NCBI RefSeq assembly: GCF_014204495.1
Contig: NZ_JACHLN010000003.1
Coordinates: 186,001-250,000 of the forward strand
Direction of reading: 5' to 3'
Length of the DNA: 64,000 bases
Origin: Sphingomonas kyeonggiensis
GTDB taxonomy: Bacteria > Pseudomonadota > Alphaproteobacteria > Sphingomonadales > Sphingomonadaceae
This document shows, in pieces, positions 17,829-26,613 of this stretch (position 1 is the stretch's first letter; each line of letters opens with the position of its first letter). The notes beneath the pieces are model-generated. The model did not search any database. It was given only the letters and a program-made list of their open reading frames with translations, and was not told the DNA's origin. A program made the position numbers and the translations under genes.

Positions 17829-20294
17829 TTAGAAGGACAGGTCGAGGCGGGCAAAATAGGTGCGGCCGGCGCCACCCTCGGGCGACAGGCCCGAGTAGAG
17901 CGCGACCACGGGATTGCGGGCGGCGGGCAGGACCTGGTCGGGATGGCTGTCGAGCAGGTTGTTGATGCCGGCCGAGACGCGGGCATTGGCGAACAGGCGA
18001 TAGCCGGCCGAGAAGTTCACCACTTCCTGCGGCCCGAAGCGCTGGTCATAGGCGACCACGGCGTTGCGCGCCCAATAGATGCCATAGCGCGTGCTGGAGA
18101 GATGGGCGTCGAACCCACCATTGGTGTAGTCGGCCGCCAGGCGCACGAACGTGTCGGGGTTCCACTCCTCGATCAGGCCGCGTGCCTCATGCCCGATCAG
18201 CGACAGGCCGCTACCCGCCAGCACCGCCGGGGTCGCCTTGATATGGGTGATCTTGGTGTCGCTCAGGTTGAAGCCGGCACTCAGGTCGAGCCGCTGGTCC
18301 TCGCCCAGCCGCCAGCGATAGCGCGCCGTCGCATCGATGCCGCGGGTCCGGGTGTCGACGGCGTTGGTGAAATATTGCGCGCCCGAATAGGTCGGGAAGC
18401 CGGCGCTGGTCAGCACCTGCCGGACCAGCGTGCCCGTAAGCGTCTCGGACAAGGCGATGCGGTCGTCGATCGTCGTCTGGTAGAAATCCACCGTCACCGA
18501 CAGGTCACTGCTCGGCGTCCAGACCAGGCCGGTCGAGAGGTTGGTCGCCTTTTCCGGCTTGAGCGCCGTCGCGCCGAGCGCACGGGCGACCGCGCTGTCC
18601 ACCCGTGCCAGCTTGTTGGTGGCCAGCACGCCGTTGGTGATGTTCGGGATGGTCCGCGAATAGGCCGACTGGCCGAGCGATGGCGCGCGGTAGCCGGTGC
18701 CGGCGCTGCCGCGCCAGGCGAGCTTGGGCGTCACTTCATAGCGCAGCGCCAGGCGCGCGTTGGCGGTGGTGCCGAAGTCCGAATAATGCTCGACGCGGCC
18801 GGACGCGGTGACGCGCAGGCCCTTGGCCAGTTCGGTCTCGAGCTCGAGATAGCCGCCGACCACGTCGCGGGTGCTGCGTCCCGCGTCATCGGGCGAGAAG
18901 CCGCCAAAGCCCTGCGAGGCCGGCGTCGCCACCTTACCGGCATTGGGTCCGTCGAGGATCGGCACGCCGCCATTGGCCCAGGAGCCGTAGTCGCCCTCGA
19001 ACACCTGATAGGCTTCGTGGCGATAGGCCAGGCCCGCCGCGACATTGAGGGGTCCGCGCAGCAAGCCGGTCTCGAACGGACGCTTCCAGTCGAAGGTGAC
19101 ATTGGCCTGCTCGTTGAGCAGGTCGCCGGTGTTGAACGATGTCGGGCTGGCGGTACCCAGGCTGGCATTGTTGGTGTTGTAGACCAGGCTCTCCACCCGG
19201 TTGCGGCCATAGTTCGCACCCAGGTCGAAGTCGCCGGCCTTGCCCGACCAGCGCGCGCCGCCGCCGATCGAGGCGTCGCGGGAATGGACGCGCAGGAAAG
19301 GCTGGAAACCGTCCGGAAACAGCACGCGAACCGTCTGATCCGCATTGGGCTGCCTCAGGTTCCCGAATCCCTCATCCTTCCGCCACCCATAGCTTCCGGT
19401 GAGGTACAGCGTCACGCCGCCTACGGTGCTTTCGGCGTTGAGCAGCAGGTTCTCGCGCTTGGTGGCGCCGCTGCCATAGAACCAGTTGCGGTTGGGAAAG
19501 CTCGCCTCGCGCGGATCGCCGGCGAAGTACATCGTGCGGTTGTCGCGCCCCGAAAGCCGGGTGCGGCCGATGTCCCACACGTCAAAGGCCAGCGTGACCG
19601 AGCCCTCACCCGGCAGCTTGGCGCCGATCGAGCCCTCGATGCTCTTGGTCTCGCCATCACCCTGGTCGTTGACGCCGTATTGGACCGCGAGGTTACCGTG
19701 CCCGGCCTGCTTCTTGAGCACGATGTTGACCACGCCGGCGATCGCGTCCGAGCCATATTGGGCGGAAGCACCGTCGAGCAGCACTTCGACGCGCTCGATC
19801 GCGCTCAGCGGGATGCTGTTGAGGTCGACCGTCTGCGCGCCCTTGGCGACGCCGCTGCCGGCGTTGAGCTGGGCGGTCGCGTGGCGGCGTTTGCCGTTGA
19901 TCAGCACTAGCGTCTCGTCCGCCGCCAGGCCACGCAGCGACACGCCTTTCACAAAGCTGGCCGCGTTCGACGAGGGTACCGAGGTGGGGAAGTTGAAGGA
20001 AGGCACGAGGCGCTGCAGCGCCTCGGACAGGGTGCGCGCGCCGGTTGCCTGCAAATCCTCGCCGCTAACGAGCTGGACCGGGGCGGAGCTTTCCAGCGCC
20101 TTGTTGCCGCTGCGCGAGCCGACCACGACGATGGCATCCTGCTCGTCTCCGGTCGCGCCGGATTGCGCCTGGGCGGGCGAGATCAGCGCGAGAGGTGCCG
20201 CTATCGCAGCGACGGCAACGCCACCGAATAACCGAAGACCAATTCTGCCGATACCAGCGCACGCCGCTCGAGCATCATAGTTCTTATAACGCAT
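17829..20294 (-). CDS. TonB-dependent receptor (peptide-operon type)
   Basis: An 821-residue outer-membrane receptor starting at the ATG at 20294. A long signal region ends ALISPAQAQ; the plug begins DAIVVVGSRSGNKALESSAP and contains TLVLINGKRRHATAQL. The barrel ends in TYFARLDLSF. The LINGKRRH plug motif places it with the receptor at 38776, not with the one at 9140. It heads an operon of receptor, NTF2-like protein, M19 dipeptidase and DAO oxidase, so the ligand is plausibly a small peptide or a peptide-containing compound. No FecR-like extension is present at the N-terminus. Confidence 0.93.
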   Translation of the reverse strand: MRYKNYDARAACAGIGRIGLRLFGGVAVAAIAAPLALISPAQAQSGATGDEQDAIVVVGSRSGNKALESSAPVQLVSGEDLQATGARTLSEALQRLVPSFNFPTSVPSSNAASFVKGVSLRGLAADETLVLINGKRRHATAQLNAGSGVAKGAQTVDLNSIPLSAIERVEVLLDGASAQYGSDAIAGVVNIVLKKQAGHGNLAVQYGVNDQGDGETKSIEGSIGAKLPGEGSVTLAFDVWDIGRTRLSGRDNRTMYFAGDPREASFPNRNWFYGSGATKRENLLLNAESTVGGVTLYLTGSYGWRKDEGFGNLRQPNADQTVRVLFPDGFQPFLRVHSRDASIGGGARWSGKAGDFDLGANYGRNRVESLVYNTNNASLGTASPTSFNTGDLLNEQANVTFDWKRPFETGLLRGPLNVAAGLAYRHEAYQVFEGDYGSWANGGVPILDGPNAGKVATPASQGFGGFSPDDAGRSTRDVVGGYLELETELAKGLRVTASGRVEHYSDFGTTANARLALRYEVTPKLAWRGSAGTGYRAPSLGQSAYSRTIPNITNGVLATNKLARVDSAVARALGATALKPEKATNLSTGLVWTPSSDLSVTVDFYQTTIDDRIALSETLTGTLVRQVLTSAGFPTYSGAQYFTNAVDTRTRGIDATARYRWRLGEDQRLDLSAGFNLSDTKITHIKATPAVLAGSGLSLIGHEARGLIEEWNPDTFVRLAADYTNGGFDAHLSSTRYGIYWARNAVVAYDQRFGPQEVVNFSAGYRLFANARVSAGINNLLDSHPDQVLPAARNPVVALYSGLSPEGGAGRTYFARLDLSF

Positions 20295-20569
20295 GACTAT
20301 GCTATCCCCCTGATGGACATCAGGCGGGTTGACCCACATTATTTCAGCACAACTTCTCGTTCGCGAAGCCACTTGGAAAGCTTCACCGCACGGAATTATC
20401 ATCCCTTCCGGGAATCATTGCAGAAACGCGCAACCCACCTTTGTTTTTGCTTACAGCTAAAAACCTACCGAAATGGTGGGAATTGGCGAGATAGTTACCC
20501 TTTATGTCTACCTAGGGGAGCTATCGGTAATTAAATTTCGCAAGCAAACCCAAGACTTGGCTGCCTTCG

Positions 20570-21844
20570 TCAGCGCGCGATCAGCCCGGAATAGGACTGT
20601 AGGACCTGGTCCAATATGCCCGGCCAGCGATACCCACTCGCCGCGACATGCGCCTCGCGGGCGAGCGAGAAGCGCAGGTCAGGCCGCTCGATCAGTTGCC
20701 CTACCGCTTCGGCCAGTTCCGGCGCCGAGGCCGGAGTGAGCATGCCGGATCGTCCCGGCGCGATCAGTGCCTGGGCGCTCCCGACATCGGCGCTGACCAC
20801 CGCGAGACCGGAGGCCATCGCCTCGAGATTGACGTTGCCGAAGGCCTCGGTCGTGCTCGGGTTGATCAGGACATCGGCGCTCGCCACCGCGCAGCCCAGC
20901 GCCCTGCCGTCGAGATGCCCCGTGAAGACTGCGTCAGGCAGCAGCGTGCGGAACCGTGCCTCGGCCGGTCCGGTACCGACGATCAGCGGGCGCAGCGGAT
21001 AGCCGCGCTCGCGCAGCAGCCGGACCGTGTCCGCGAATACCGCGATGCCCTTCTCGATCACCAGCCGGCCGAAGAACAGCGGGACGATCTCGTCATCGCG
21101 GTAGCCCAGCGCGCGGCGCCAACCCAGGTCGCGCAGAACAGGCGAGAATGCGGCGGGGTCGATGCCCCGCCCCCAGATCGCGATATCCTCGCGCGCCACG
21201 CCCATTGCCACCAGGCTGTCGGCCGAGGCGGCATTGGGTGCCAGTACCCGATCGCTCGCCTGGTAGAAGCGCCGCAGGTGCCATTCGCCGAGCCCCCGCA
21301 GAGCACCCAGCCCGTAATAGTCGAAATAGGTCTCGAATCGGGTGTGCAGGCTCGCCACCACCGGCACATCAAGCTGGCGCGCCAGCTTCTGGGCGCCCCT
21401 GCCGAGCAGGTCCGGCGCGGAGACATGGATGATGTTGGGCGCGAAGCGCTCGATATCGGCGCGTACCGATCGCGGCAGGCCCAGCGCGACGCGGAACTCA
21501 CTGCGGCCCGGTATCGGCACCGACGGCACCGACACCAGGTCCCCGGCAGGCGCGAAGGCGGGTTCGGCGATGGTCGGGGAATAGACCCGCACTTCCGCCC
21601 CGCGATCAAGCAGGTGGTCGACCAGGCGATTGAGCGCCCGATTGGCTCCATCCCGTACGCAGTTATAGTTGCCCGAGAACAGCGCGACCCGCATCCGCGT
21701 CGCCGGTGTGCCGTCATTGGCGGGACGCTCGCGACGCGCGGGCACTGCCGGATCGGCCGTCCCGATCGGGCGAACCTGTACCGACGGCCCCGGCCTGCGG
21801 GCGGAAACGTCGGCACGGGGAAAGTCGGCGGGCGAAATCTTCAT
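20570..21844 (-). CDS. GT4-family glycosyltransferase
   Basis: A 424-residue GT-B enzyme. The N-terminal domain opens with RVALFSGNYNCVRDGANRAL, and the C-terminal donor site has FFGRLVIEKGIAVFADTV and the EX7E-type motif NPSTTEAFGNVNLEAMASGL. These are the hallmarks of GT4 transferases such as the mannosyl- or glucosyltransferases acting on phosphatidylinositol or diacylglycerol. The first ~50 residues look disordered and the true start could be the ATG at 21694. It stands alone: 275 bp separate it from the receptor start region, and the Pal-like gene lies about 50 bp upstream on the same strand. The acceptor is unknown. Confidence 0.88.
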   Translation of the reverse strand: MKISPADFPRADVSARRPGPSVQVRPIGTADPAVPARRERPANDGTPATRMRVALFSGNYNCVRDGANRALNRLVDHLLDRGAEVRVYSPTIAEPAFAPAGDLVSVPSVPIPGRSEFRVALGLPRSVRADIERFAPNIIHVSAPDLLGRGAQKLARQLDVPVVASLHTRFETYFDYYGLGALRGLGEWHLRRFYQASDRVLAPNAASADSLVAMGVAREDIAIWGRGIDPAAFSPVLRDLGWRRALGYRDDEIVPLFFGRLVIEKGIAVFADTVRLLRERGYPLRPLIVGTGPAEARFRTLLPDAVFTGHLDGRALGCAVASADVLINPSTTEAFGNVNLEAMASGLAVVSADVGSAQALIAPGRSGMLTPASAPELAEAVGQLIERPDLRFSLAREAHVAASGYRWPGILDQVLQSYSGLIAR

Positions 21845-21893
21845 GGTGATGCAGATCATGCGCGAGGCGACGCCACCTCGCACGCATTATTCG

Positions 21894-22409
21894 TTACGGA
21901 AGCTGAATGACGACTGACACGGCACGCCGGTTCTGCGCATGCGAGGCCTCGTCCGATCCCAGCGCCTCGGGCCGCTCCTTGCCATAGGAGATGGTCGTGA
22001 TCCGCGCCGGCGCAATGTCCTGCATGGCCAGGAACTCGGCCGCGGCGCGCGCGCGGCGATCGCCCAGCGCGAGGTTATATTCGCGCGTACCGCGCTCGTC
22101 GGCATGTCCCTCGACCAGGAAAGCGACGCGCGGATGCTGGCGCAGCCACTGCGCCTGGCGAGTCAGCGTGGCGCGCGCTTCGGGCGAGAGCGTATAGGCA
22201 TCGAAGGTGAAGAACACGCGGTCACCCGCCGTCGCCGCGAGATCGGCCTGCAATCGAGCCAGAGCCGGATCCTCGCCATTCTCGGCATGGCCCTCGCCGC
22301 CCGTGCCAGCGCCGGTGACGTCGGAAGCATTGCCCGGCGCCTGCCGCTTGGTGCAGCCGCCAAGCGCCGCCGCACCGATCATCACCGCCAGCATCAGTTC
22401 CTTACGCAT
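21894..22409 (-). CDS. Pal-like OmpA-domain lipoprotein
   Basis: A 171-residue lipoprotein: signal peptide with lipobox ALGGC (Cys19), a short Gly/Asn-rich linker, and an OmpA-type peptidoglycan-binding domain (FLVEGHADERGTREYNLALG, then QNRRAVSVVI). The length and layout match Pal. The ATG at 22409 has a strong GGAGAGGG upstream. The tolQRAB genes are not adjacent, so this may be a second Pal paralogue rather than the Tol-Pal protein; that cannot be settled here. A perfect 15-bp palindrome lies directly in its leader (22425-22439). Confidence 0.85.
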   Translation of the reverse strand: MRKELMLAVMIGAAALGGCTKRQAPGNASDVTGAGTGGEGHAENGEDPALARLQADLAATAGDRVFFTFDAYTLSPEARATLTRQAQWLRQHPRVAFLVEGHADERGTREYNLALGDRRARAAAEFLAMQDIAPARITTISYGKERPEALGSDEASHAQNRRAVSVVIQLP

Positions 22410-22424
22410 ACCCTCTCCCAGGAA

Positions 22425-22439
22425 ATGTTTCGGAAACAT
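22425..22439. promoter_or_regulatory. Palindrome in the Pal-like gene leader
   Basis: ATGTTTC-G-GAAACAT is a perfect 7-1-7 inverted repeat 16 bp upstream of the Pal-like start codon, just before the ribosome binding site. It could be an operator or a small mRNA hairpin. Confidence 0.4.
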
Positions 22440-22662
22440 CCCTAGAGAGGCTTTGATGGAGGGCGTTACTATAGGTTTTTTATGCATGGACCCGCATGCG
22501 CAGGCGCCATAGCCCTTTTCGTCGAGAGCGCGCTTTTCTGCATTCCCCTCTCGCAGGCCTCCCCCCAAAAGAGGCGCGTGTTCCCACCGCGGCGGCGGGC
22601 AGCAAGGTCGTCCCCGGCCAAGCCCGCCGCCCGGACCAGCCAGAGGCAACGCAACGAGCTTG

Positions 22663-24165
22663 ATGACGTCCCGACGCCCGAACGCGATCGCCCGCCTGCT
22701 CCTCGCGCGCCTGCATCTGGATCGCGACGACATGCTGCGCACCGCGGTCGTGCTCGCGCTTTCGGCCGTCATTGCCTTTGCCGTCTACCCACTGGGCGAA
22801 GTCGCCTCGGCGCTGGTGTTCGTGCTCGGCATCACCGTCGCCGGCGCGTTGAGCGGCCTGGCATCGGCGCTCATCGCCGCGCTCGCCGCCTTCCTGATCT
22901 ACAATTTCTACCTGACCGAGCCCGCCCTCACCTTCCGGATCGCGACCGGGGGCGATCTTGCGCCGCTGATCGTCTTCAACCTGTGCGCCTTGGTCTCCGG
23001 CGTGCTGGCCGGCCAGCTCAAGGATCATGCCCAGGCGGCGCGATCGAGCAACCTGCAGCTCCACAGCCTGCTGGCGCTGAGCCGTCAGCTCCAGTCCGCG
23101 ATCCGCCTGCCCGACGTCGTCGCCACGGTGGAGCGCGCCGTCCATGACATTCTTGGCGCGGGTGCAGCCCTGTTCCGCTTCGAGGGCGGGGAACTGCGCA
23201 GCCTTGCCCCGGCATTGGCGGAAGCGGATTGGCGTGCATTCGCAGAACGGATCGCGGCCAAGGCCGTGCCCCAGGGCGAAGGCACGTTATTGGGCAGGCT
23301 GCTCAAGCCCGCCAACGCTCCCGATGCCGTGCTGGTGATCGAGCCGCTGCGCCCGGGAAAGATCACGCCGGCCTTCATCGATGCGGTCGCCAATCTGGTC
23401 ACGCTCGCGCTCGAACGCGCCGCCCTGTCTGAGCAGATCACCGAGCGCCAGGCGGTCGCGCGCGCCGAGCAGCTCAAGACCGCGCTGCTCGCTTCGGTGA
23501 GCCATGATTTCCGCACCCCGCTCACCGCGATCAGCGCTTCAGCGTCGAGCCTGATTGCTTATGGGGAGAGATTCGATCCCGAGACCTCGGCGGGGCTGTT
23601 GCGGGGGATTGTCGAGGAATGCGAGCGGCTAAATCGCTATACCGCCAACCTGCTCGAGATGAGCCGGCTGGAAGCGGGCGGTATCGCGCAGCCGCTGCAG
23701 ATCCTGGGCGCTGCCGAGATGGCCGCCGCCGCGCTCCACCGGGTCCGCCCGCGCGCCGGCGGGCGGCAGATGTCGCTCCAGGCCCCCGCTCCCGATCTGC
23801 TCGTCGCCGCCAATGCCGCCCTGTTCGAGCTGGTGCTGATCAACATCCTCGACAATGCGATCCTCTACAGCGACGACGATGCCCGGGTGGAGATCGCCAT
23901 CACCGCCGAGCAGGGCGCCTGCCGGATCGACATCGCCGACAGCGGCCAGGGCATTCCCGAGGCGGCACTGCGCCGCGTGTTCGAGCGTTTCTATCGTGCG
24001 GGCCGCAGCGAGGCGGCGGGGCGCGGCAACGGCCTGGGGCTCGCCATCGCCAAGGGCTTCGTCGAAGCGCTGGGCGGCACGATCGAAGCCACGCTTCCCG
24101 GCCTGGACGGCCGCGGCACCCGCATCACCATTCGTCTTCCGCTCGCCGAGGCAGCACAAGCATGA
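22663..24165 (+). CDS. Short KdpD-like sensor histidine kinase
   Basis: A 500-residue kinase. Four closely packed membrane helices (about residues 28-118, including FLIYNFYLTEPALTFRI) match the KdpD DUF4118 domain. A GAF-like region follows, then the H-box SVSHDFRTPLTAI with His281, an N-box IDIADSGQGIPEAALRRVF and the G-box GNGLGLAIAKGF. Classical KdpD is about 900 residues with an N-terminal KdpD/USP cytoplasmic domain, which is absent here. The ATG at 22663 directly follows an in-frame TTG. The stop overlaps the response-regulator start by 4 nt. No kdpFABC genes are near; a CPA1 antiporter follows instead. Confidence 0.9.
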   Translation: MTSRRPNAIARLLLARLHLDRDDMLRTAVVLALSAVIAFAVYPLGEVASALVFVLGITVAGALSGLASALIAALAAFLIYNFYLTEPALTFRIATGGDLAPLIVFNLCALVSGVLAGQLKDHAQAARSSNLQLHSLLALSRQLQSAIRLPDVVATVERAVHDILGAGAALFRFEGGELRSLAPALAEADWRAFAERIAAKAVPQGEGTLLGRLLKPANAPDAVLVIEPLRPGKITPAFIDAVANLVTLALERAALSEQITERQAVARAEQLKTALLASVSHDFRTPLTAISASASSLIAYGERFDPETSAGLLRGIVEECERLNRYTANLLEMSRLEAGGIAQPLQILGAAEMAAAALHRVRPRAGGRQMSLQAPAPDLLVAANAALFELVLINILDNAILYSDDDARVEIAITAEQGACRIDIADSGQGIPEAALRRVFERFYRAGRSEAAGRGNGLGLAIAKGFVEALGGTIEATLPGLDGRGTRITIRLPLAEAAQA

Positions 24166-24842
24166 CCAACATCCTCCTCGTCGATGACGAACCCGCGCTG
24201 ATCGCGGTGCTGAAACCGGTGCTCGGTGCCGAAGGCTATAGCGTCGCCACCGCCTCCGGCGGCGCGGCGGCGCTGCGCATGGCGGAGGACATCAAGCCCG
24301 AAGTCGTGCTGCTCGACCTCGGCCTGCCCGATATCGACGGCAAGGACGTGATCCGCGCGCTCCGCGCAACCAGCGCCGTGCCGATCATCGTCATCTCCGC
24401 CCGCCACCAGGAAGGCGAGAAGATCGCCGCGCTCGACAATGGCGCCGACGACTATGTGAACAAGCCCTTCGAGATCGGCGAGCTGATGGCCCGCATCCGC
24501 GCGGCGATCCGGCGCAGCTCCAGCCTGGAGAACGCCCCCAGCACCTATCGCAGCGGCCCGCTGGAAATCGATTTCCAGACGCGGCGGGTGTCGCTGGCCG
24601 GTGACACGGTGAAGCTCTCCCCCAAGGAATATGACCTGCTGCGCACGCTGGCGCTGAGTGCAGGCCAGGTGGTTACCCACAAAAGGCTGCTCGCCGTCGG
24701 CTGGGGCAGCGACGGCGCCGACAGCCAGTATCTTCGGGTCTATATCGGCCTGCTCCGCCAGAAGATCGAGGAAGACCCGAGCGATCCCCGCCTGCTGGTG
24801 ACCGAGCCGGGCGTCGGCTACCGCCTCGCCAGCGCCAACTGA
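24162..24842 (+). CDS. KdpE-like OmpR-family response regulator
   Basis: A 226-residue regulator with an acidic pair in LLVDDEPAL (8-9), phospho-acceptor Asp52 in VVLLDLGLPD and Lys in DYVNKPF. The C-terminal winged helix (LSPKEYDLLRTLALSAGQVV, then LRVYIGLLRQKIE) is close to KdpE. It overlaps the kinase stop (ATGA) and must be its partner. The adjacent antiporter gene begins 81 bp downstream and is its most likely target or operon partner, pointing to control by cation or osmotic state. Confidence 0.92.
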   Translation: MTNILLVDDEPALIAVLKPVLGAEGYSVATASGGAAALRMAEDIKPEVVLLDLGLPDIDGKDVIRALRATSAVPIIVISARHQEGEKIAALDNGADDYVNKPFEIGELMARIRAAIRRSSSLENAPSTYRSGPLEIDFQTRRVSLAGDTVKLSPKEYDLLRTLALSAGQVVTHKRLLAVGWGSDGADSQYLRVYIGLLRQKIEEDPSDPRLLVTEPGVGYRLASAN

Positions 24843-24923
24843 TCCACGACGGAACCCAGCAGCGGGGTCCGGACATTCAACAGGGCAGCCGCGATCCGGC
24901 GGCGCCAGAAACAGGACAGAGCC

Positions 24924-26555
24924 TTGGAAACCGTATCGATCATCCTGTTCCTGCTGCTTGCCGTGGTGGTCAGCGGCGCATTCGCCCGGATGCTGCCGTT
25001 CGGCGTGCCGGTGCCGCTGGTGCAGATCCTGCTCGGCGCGGTGATCGGGCTGTCCACCTCGCACCGGGTCGTGCTGGATCCCGAACTGTTCCTCTTCCTG
25101 TTCCTGCCGCCGCTCCTGTTCCTCGACGGCTGGCGCATCCCCAAGGACGAGCTGTTCAAGGATCTGTCGACCGTGGTCGAGCTCGCGCTCGGGCTGGTGC
25201 TGCTCACCGTGATCGGCATGGGGCTGCTGATCAACTGGATGATCCCGGCGATGCCGCTCGCCGTTGCCTTCGCACTTGCCGCGGTCGTCTCGCCGACCGA
25301 TCCGATCGCGGTTTCGGCGATCGCCGCGCGCGTGCCGATCCCGAAGCGCATGATGCACATCCTCGAAGGGGAATCGCTGCTCAACGACGCTTCAGGCCTG
25401 GTCTGCCTGCGCTTCGCCGTAGCCGCCGCGCTGACCGGCAGCTTCTCGGCAGGCGAAGCGGCGCTCACCTTCCTCTGGGTCGCCGGCGGCGGCCTGGCGA
25501 TCGGCGTGCTCGTCACCCTGGCGGTGTCGGGTGCCAAGACCTGGGTCACCCGCCGCTGGGGCGAGGATACCGGCTCGCAGATCCTGGTCAGCCTGCTGAT
25601 CCCGTTCGGCTCGTACCTGCTGGCCGAGCATTTCCACGCGTCGGGCATCCTCGCCGCGGTGGCTGCGGGCGTGACGATGACCTTCGCCGAGATCTCCCGC
25701 CAGGCGATGGCGGTCACCCGCATGCGCCGCAACTCGGTTTGGGACACGCTGCAATTCACCCTGAACGGCGTGATCTTCGTGCTGCTCGGCGAACAGCTGC
25801 CGGGCATCGTCGCCGGTGCGAAGGAGACGGTGCTGCTGACCGGCCATCATTCGCCCTGGTGGCTGGGCATCTATGTCGTGGCGATCGTCGCGGGCCTCGC
25901 CGCGCTGCGCTTCGCCTGGGTGTGGACGTCGCTGCGCCTCACCATCCTGCGCAAGCGCGAGGGCACCGCCGAGATGCAGAGCCCGAACTGGCGGCTGGTA
26001 GCGGCGACTTCTTTCGCCGGCGTGCGCGGCGCGATCACCCTGGCCGGTGTGCTCACCCTGCCGCTGGCGCTGCGCGACGGCACGCCCTTCCCTGCGCGCG
26101 ACCTGGCGATCTTCCTGGCCGCCGGCGTCATCATCGTGTCGCTGGTCCTCGCCAGCGTCGGGCTGCCGATCCTGCTCAAGGACCTGAAGCTGCCGCCCGA
26201 GCCCTCCCGCCAGGCGGAAGAGGATTCCGCGCGCGTCGCCACGGCGGAGGCGGCGATCCGCGCGGTCGAGCGGCACCAGCATGAACAGGGCGAAGCGCAT
26301 GACGATCCCGGCCTTTATGCGGCGGCCGGCGGCCGGGTGATGGACTTCTACCAGGAGCGGATCGACGGGCTGAGCGACGGCGGCGCCGACGAGCTGCGCC
26401 TGCAGGAACGGCTGGCCAGCGAATTGCGCCTGGTCGGCATCCAGGCCGAGCGCGCCCAGCTGCTGGAGCTTGCCAGGGCCCGCGCGATCGGCAGCGAGAT
26501 CGCCCGCAAGCTAACCCGCGAACTCGACCTTGCCGAGGCCCGCCACCGCGGGTGA
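24924..26555 (+). CDS. CPA1-family Na+/H+ antiporter
   Basis: A 543-residue antiporter with 11-12 helices and a ~130-residue cytoplasmic tail rich in Glu/Arg. Family motifs are clear: LFLFLFLPPLLFLDGW, AAVVSPTDPIAVSAI and EGESLLNDASGLV, the last two holding the essential Asp residues. It exchanges H+ for Na+ (or K+) across the inner membrane. The start is a TTG at 24924 with AGGACA just upstream; no in-frame ATG fits the first helix. Same strand as, and close to, the KdpDE-like pair, so co-regulation is likely. A shared bidirectional terminator follows at 26568. Confidence 0.92.
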   Translation: METVSIILFLLLAVVVSGAFARMLPFGVPVPLVQILLGAVIGLSTSHRVVLDPELFLFLFLPPLLFLDGWRIPKDELFKDLSTVVELALGLVLLTVIGMGLLINWMIPAMPLAVAFALAAVVSPTDPIAVSAIAARVPIPKRMMHILEGESLLNDASGLVCLRFAVAAALTGSFSAGEAALTFLWVAGGGLAIGVLVTLAVSGAKTWVTRRWGEDTGSQILVSLLIPFGSYLLAEHFHASGILAAVAAGVTMTFAEISRQAMAVTRMRRNSVWDTLQFTLNGVIFVLLGEQLPGIVAGAKETVLLTGHHSPWWLGIYVVAIVAGLAALRFAWVWTSLRLTILRKREGTAEMQSPNWRLVAATSFAGVRGAITLAGVLTLPLALRDGTPFPARDLAIFLAAGVIIVSLVLASVGLPILLKDLKLPPEPSRQAEEDSARVATAEAAIRAVERHQHEQGEAHDDPGLYAAAGGRVMDFYQERIDGLSDGGADELRLQERLASELRLVGIQAERAQLLELARARAIGSEIARKLTRELDLAEARHRG

Positions 26556-26567
26556 CGCACGCGAAAA

Positions 26568-26600
26568 GGCGCGCGGTGCCGGAACACCGCGCGCCCTTCG
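26568..26600. terminator. Bidirectional terminator between antiporter and pirin genes
   Basis: A perfect 11-bp stem GGCGCGCGGTG/CACCGCGCGCC with a 6-nt loop, AAAA before and CTTCGTT after it. It sits in the 58-bp gap between two converging genes and could serve both. Confidence 0.8.
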
Positions 26601-26613
26601 TTCAGCTGATCGT

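Noticed and set aside
22663..26555. A kdp potassium-uptake operon
   Set aside because: No kdpF, A, B or C gene is present; only the kinase and regulator resemble Kdp proteins.
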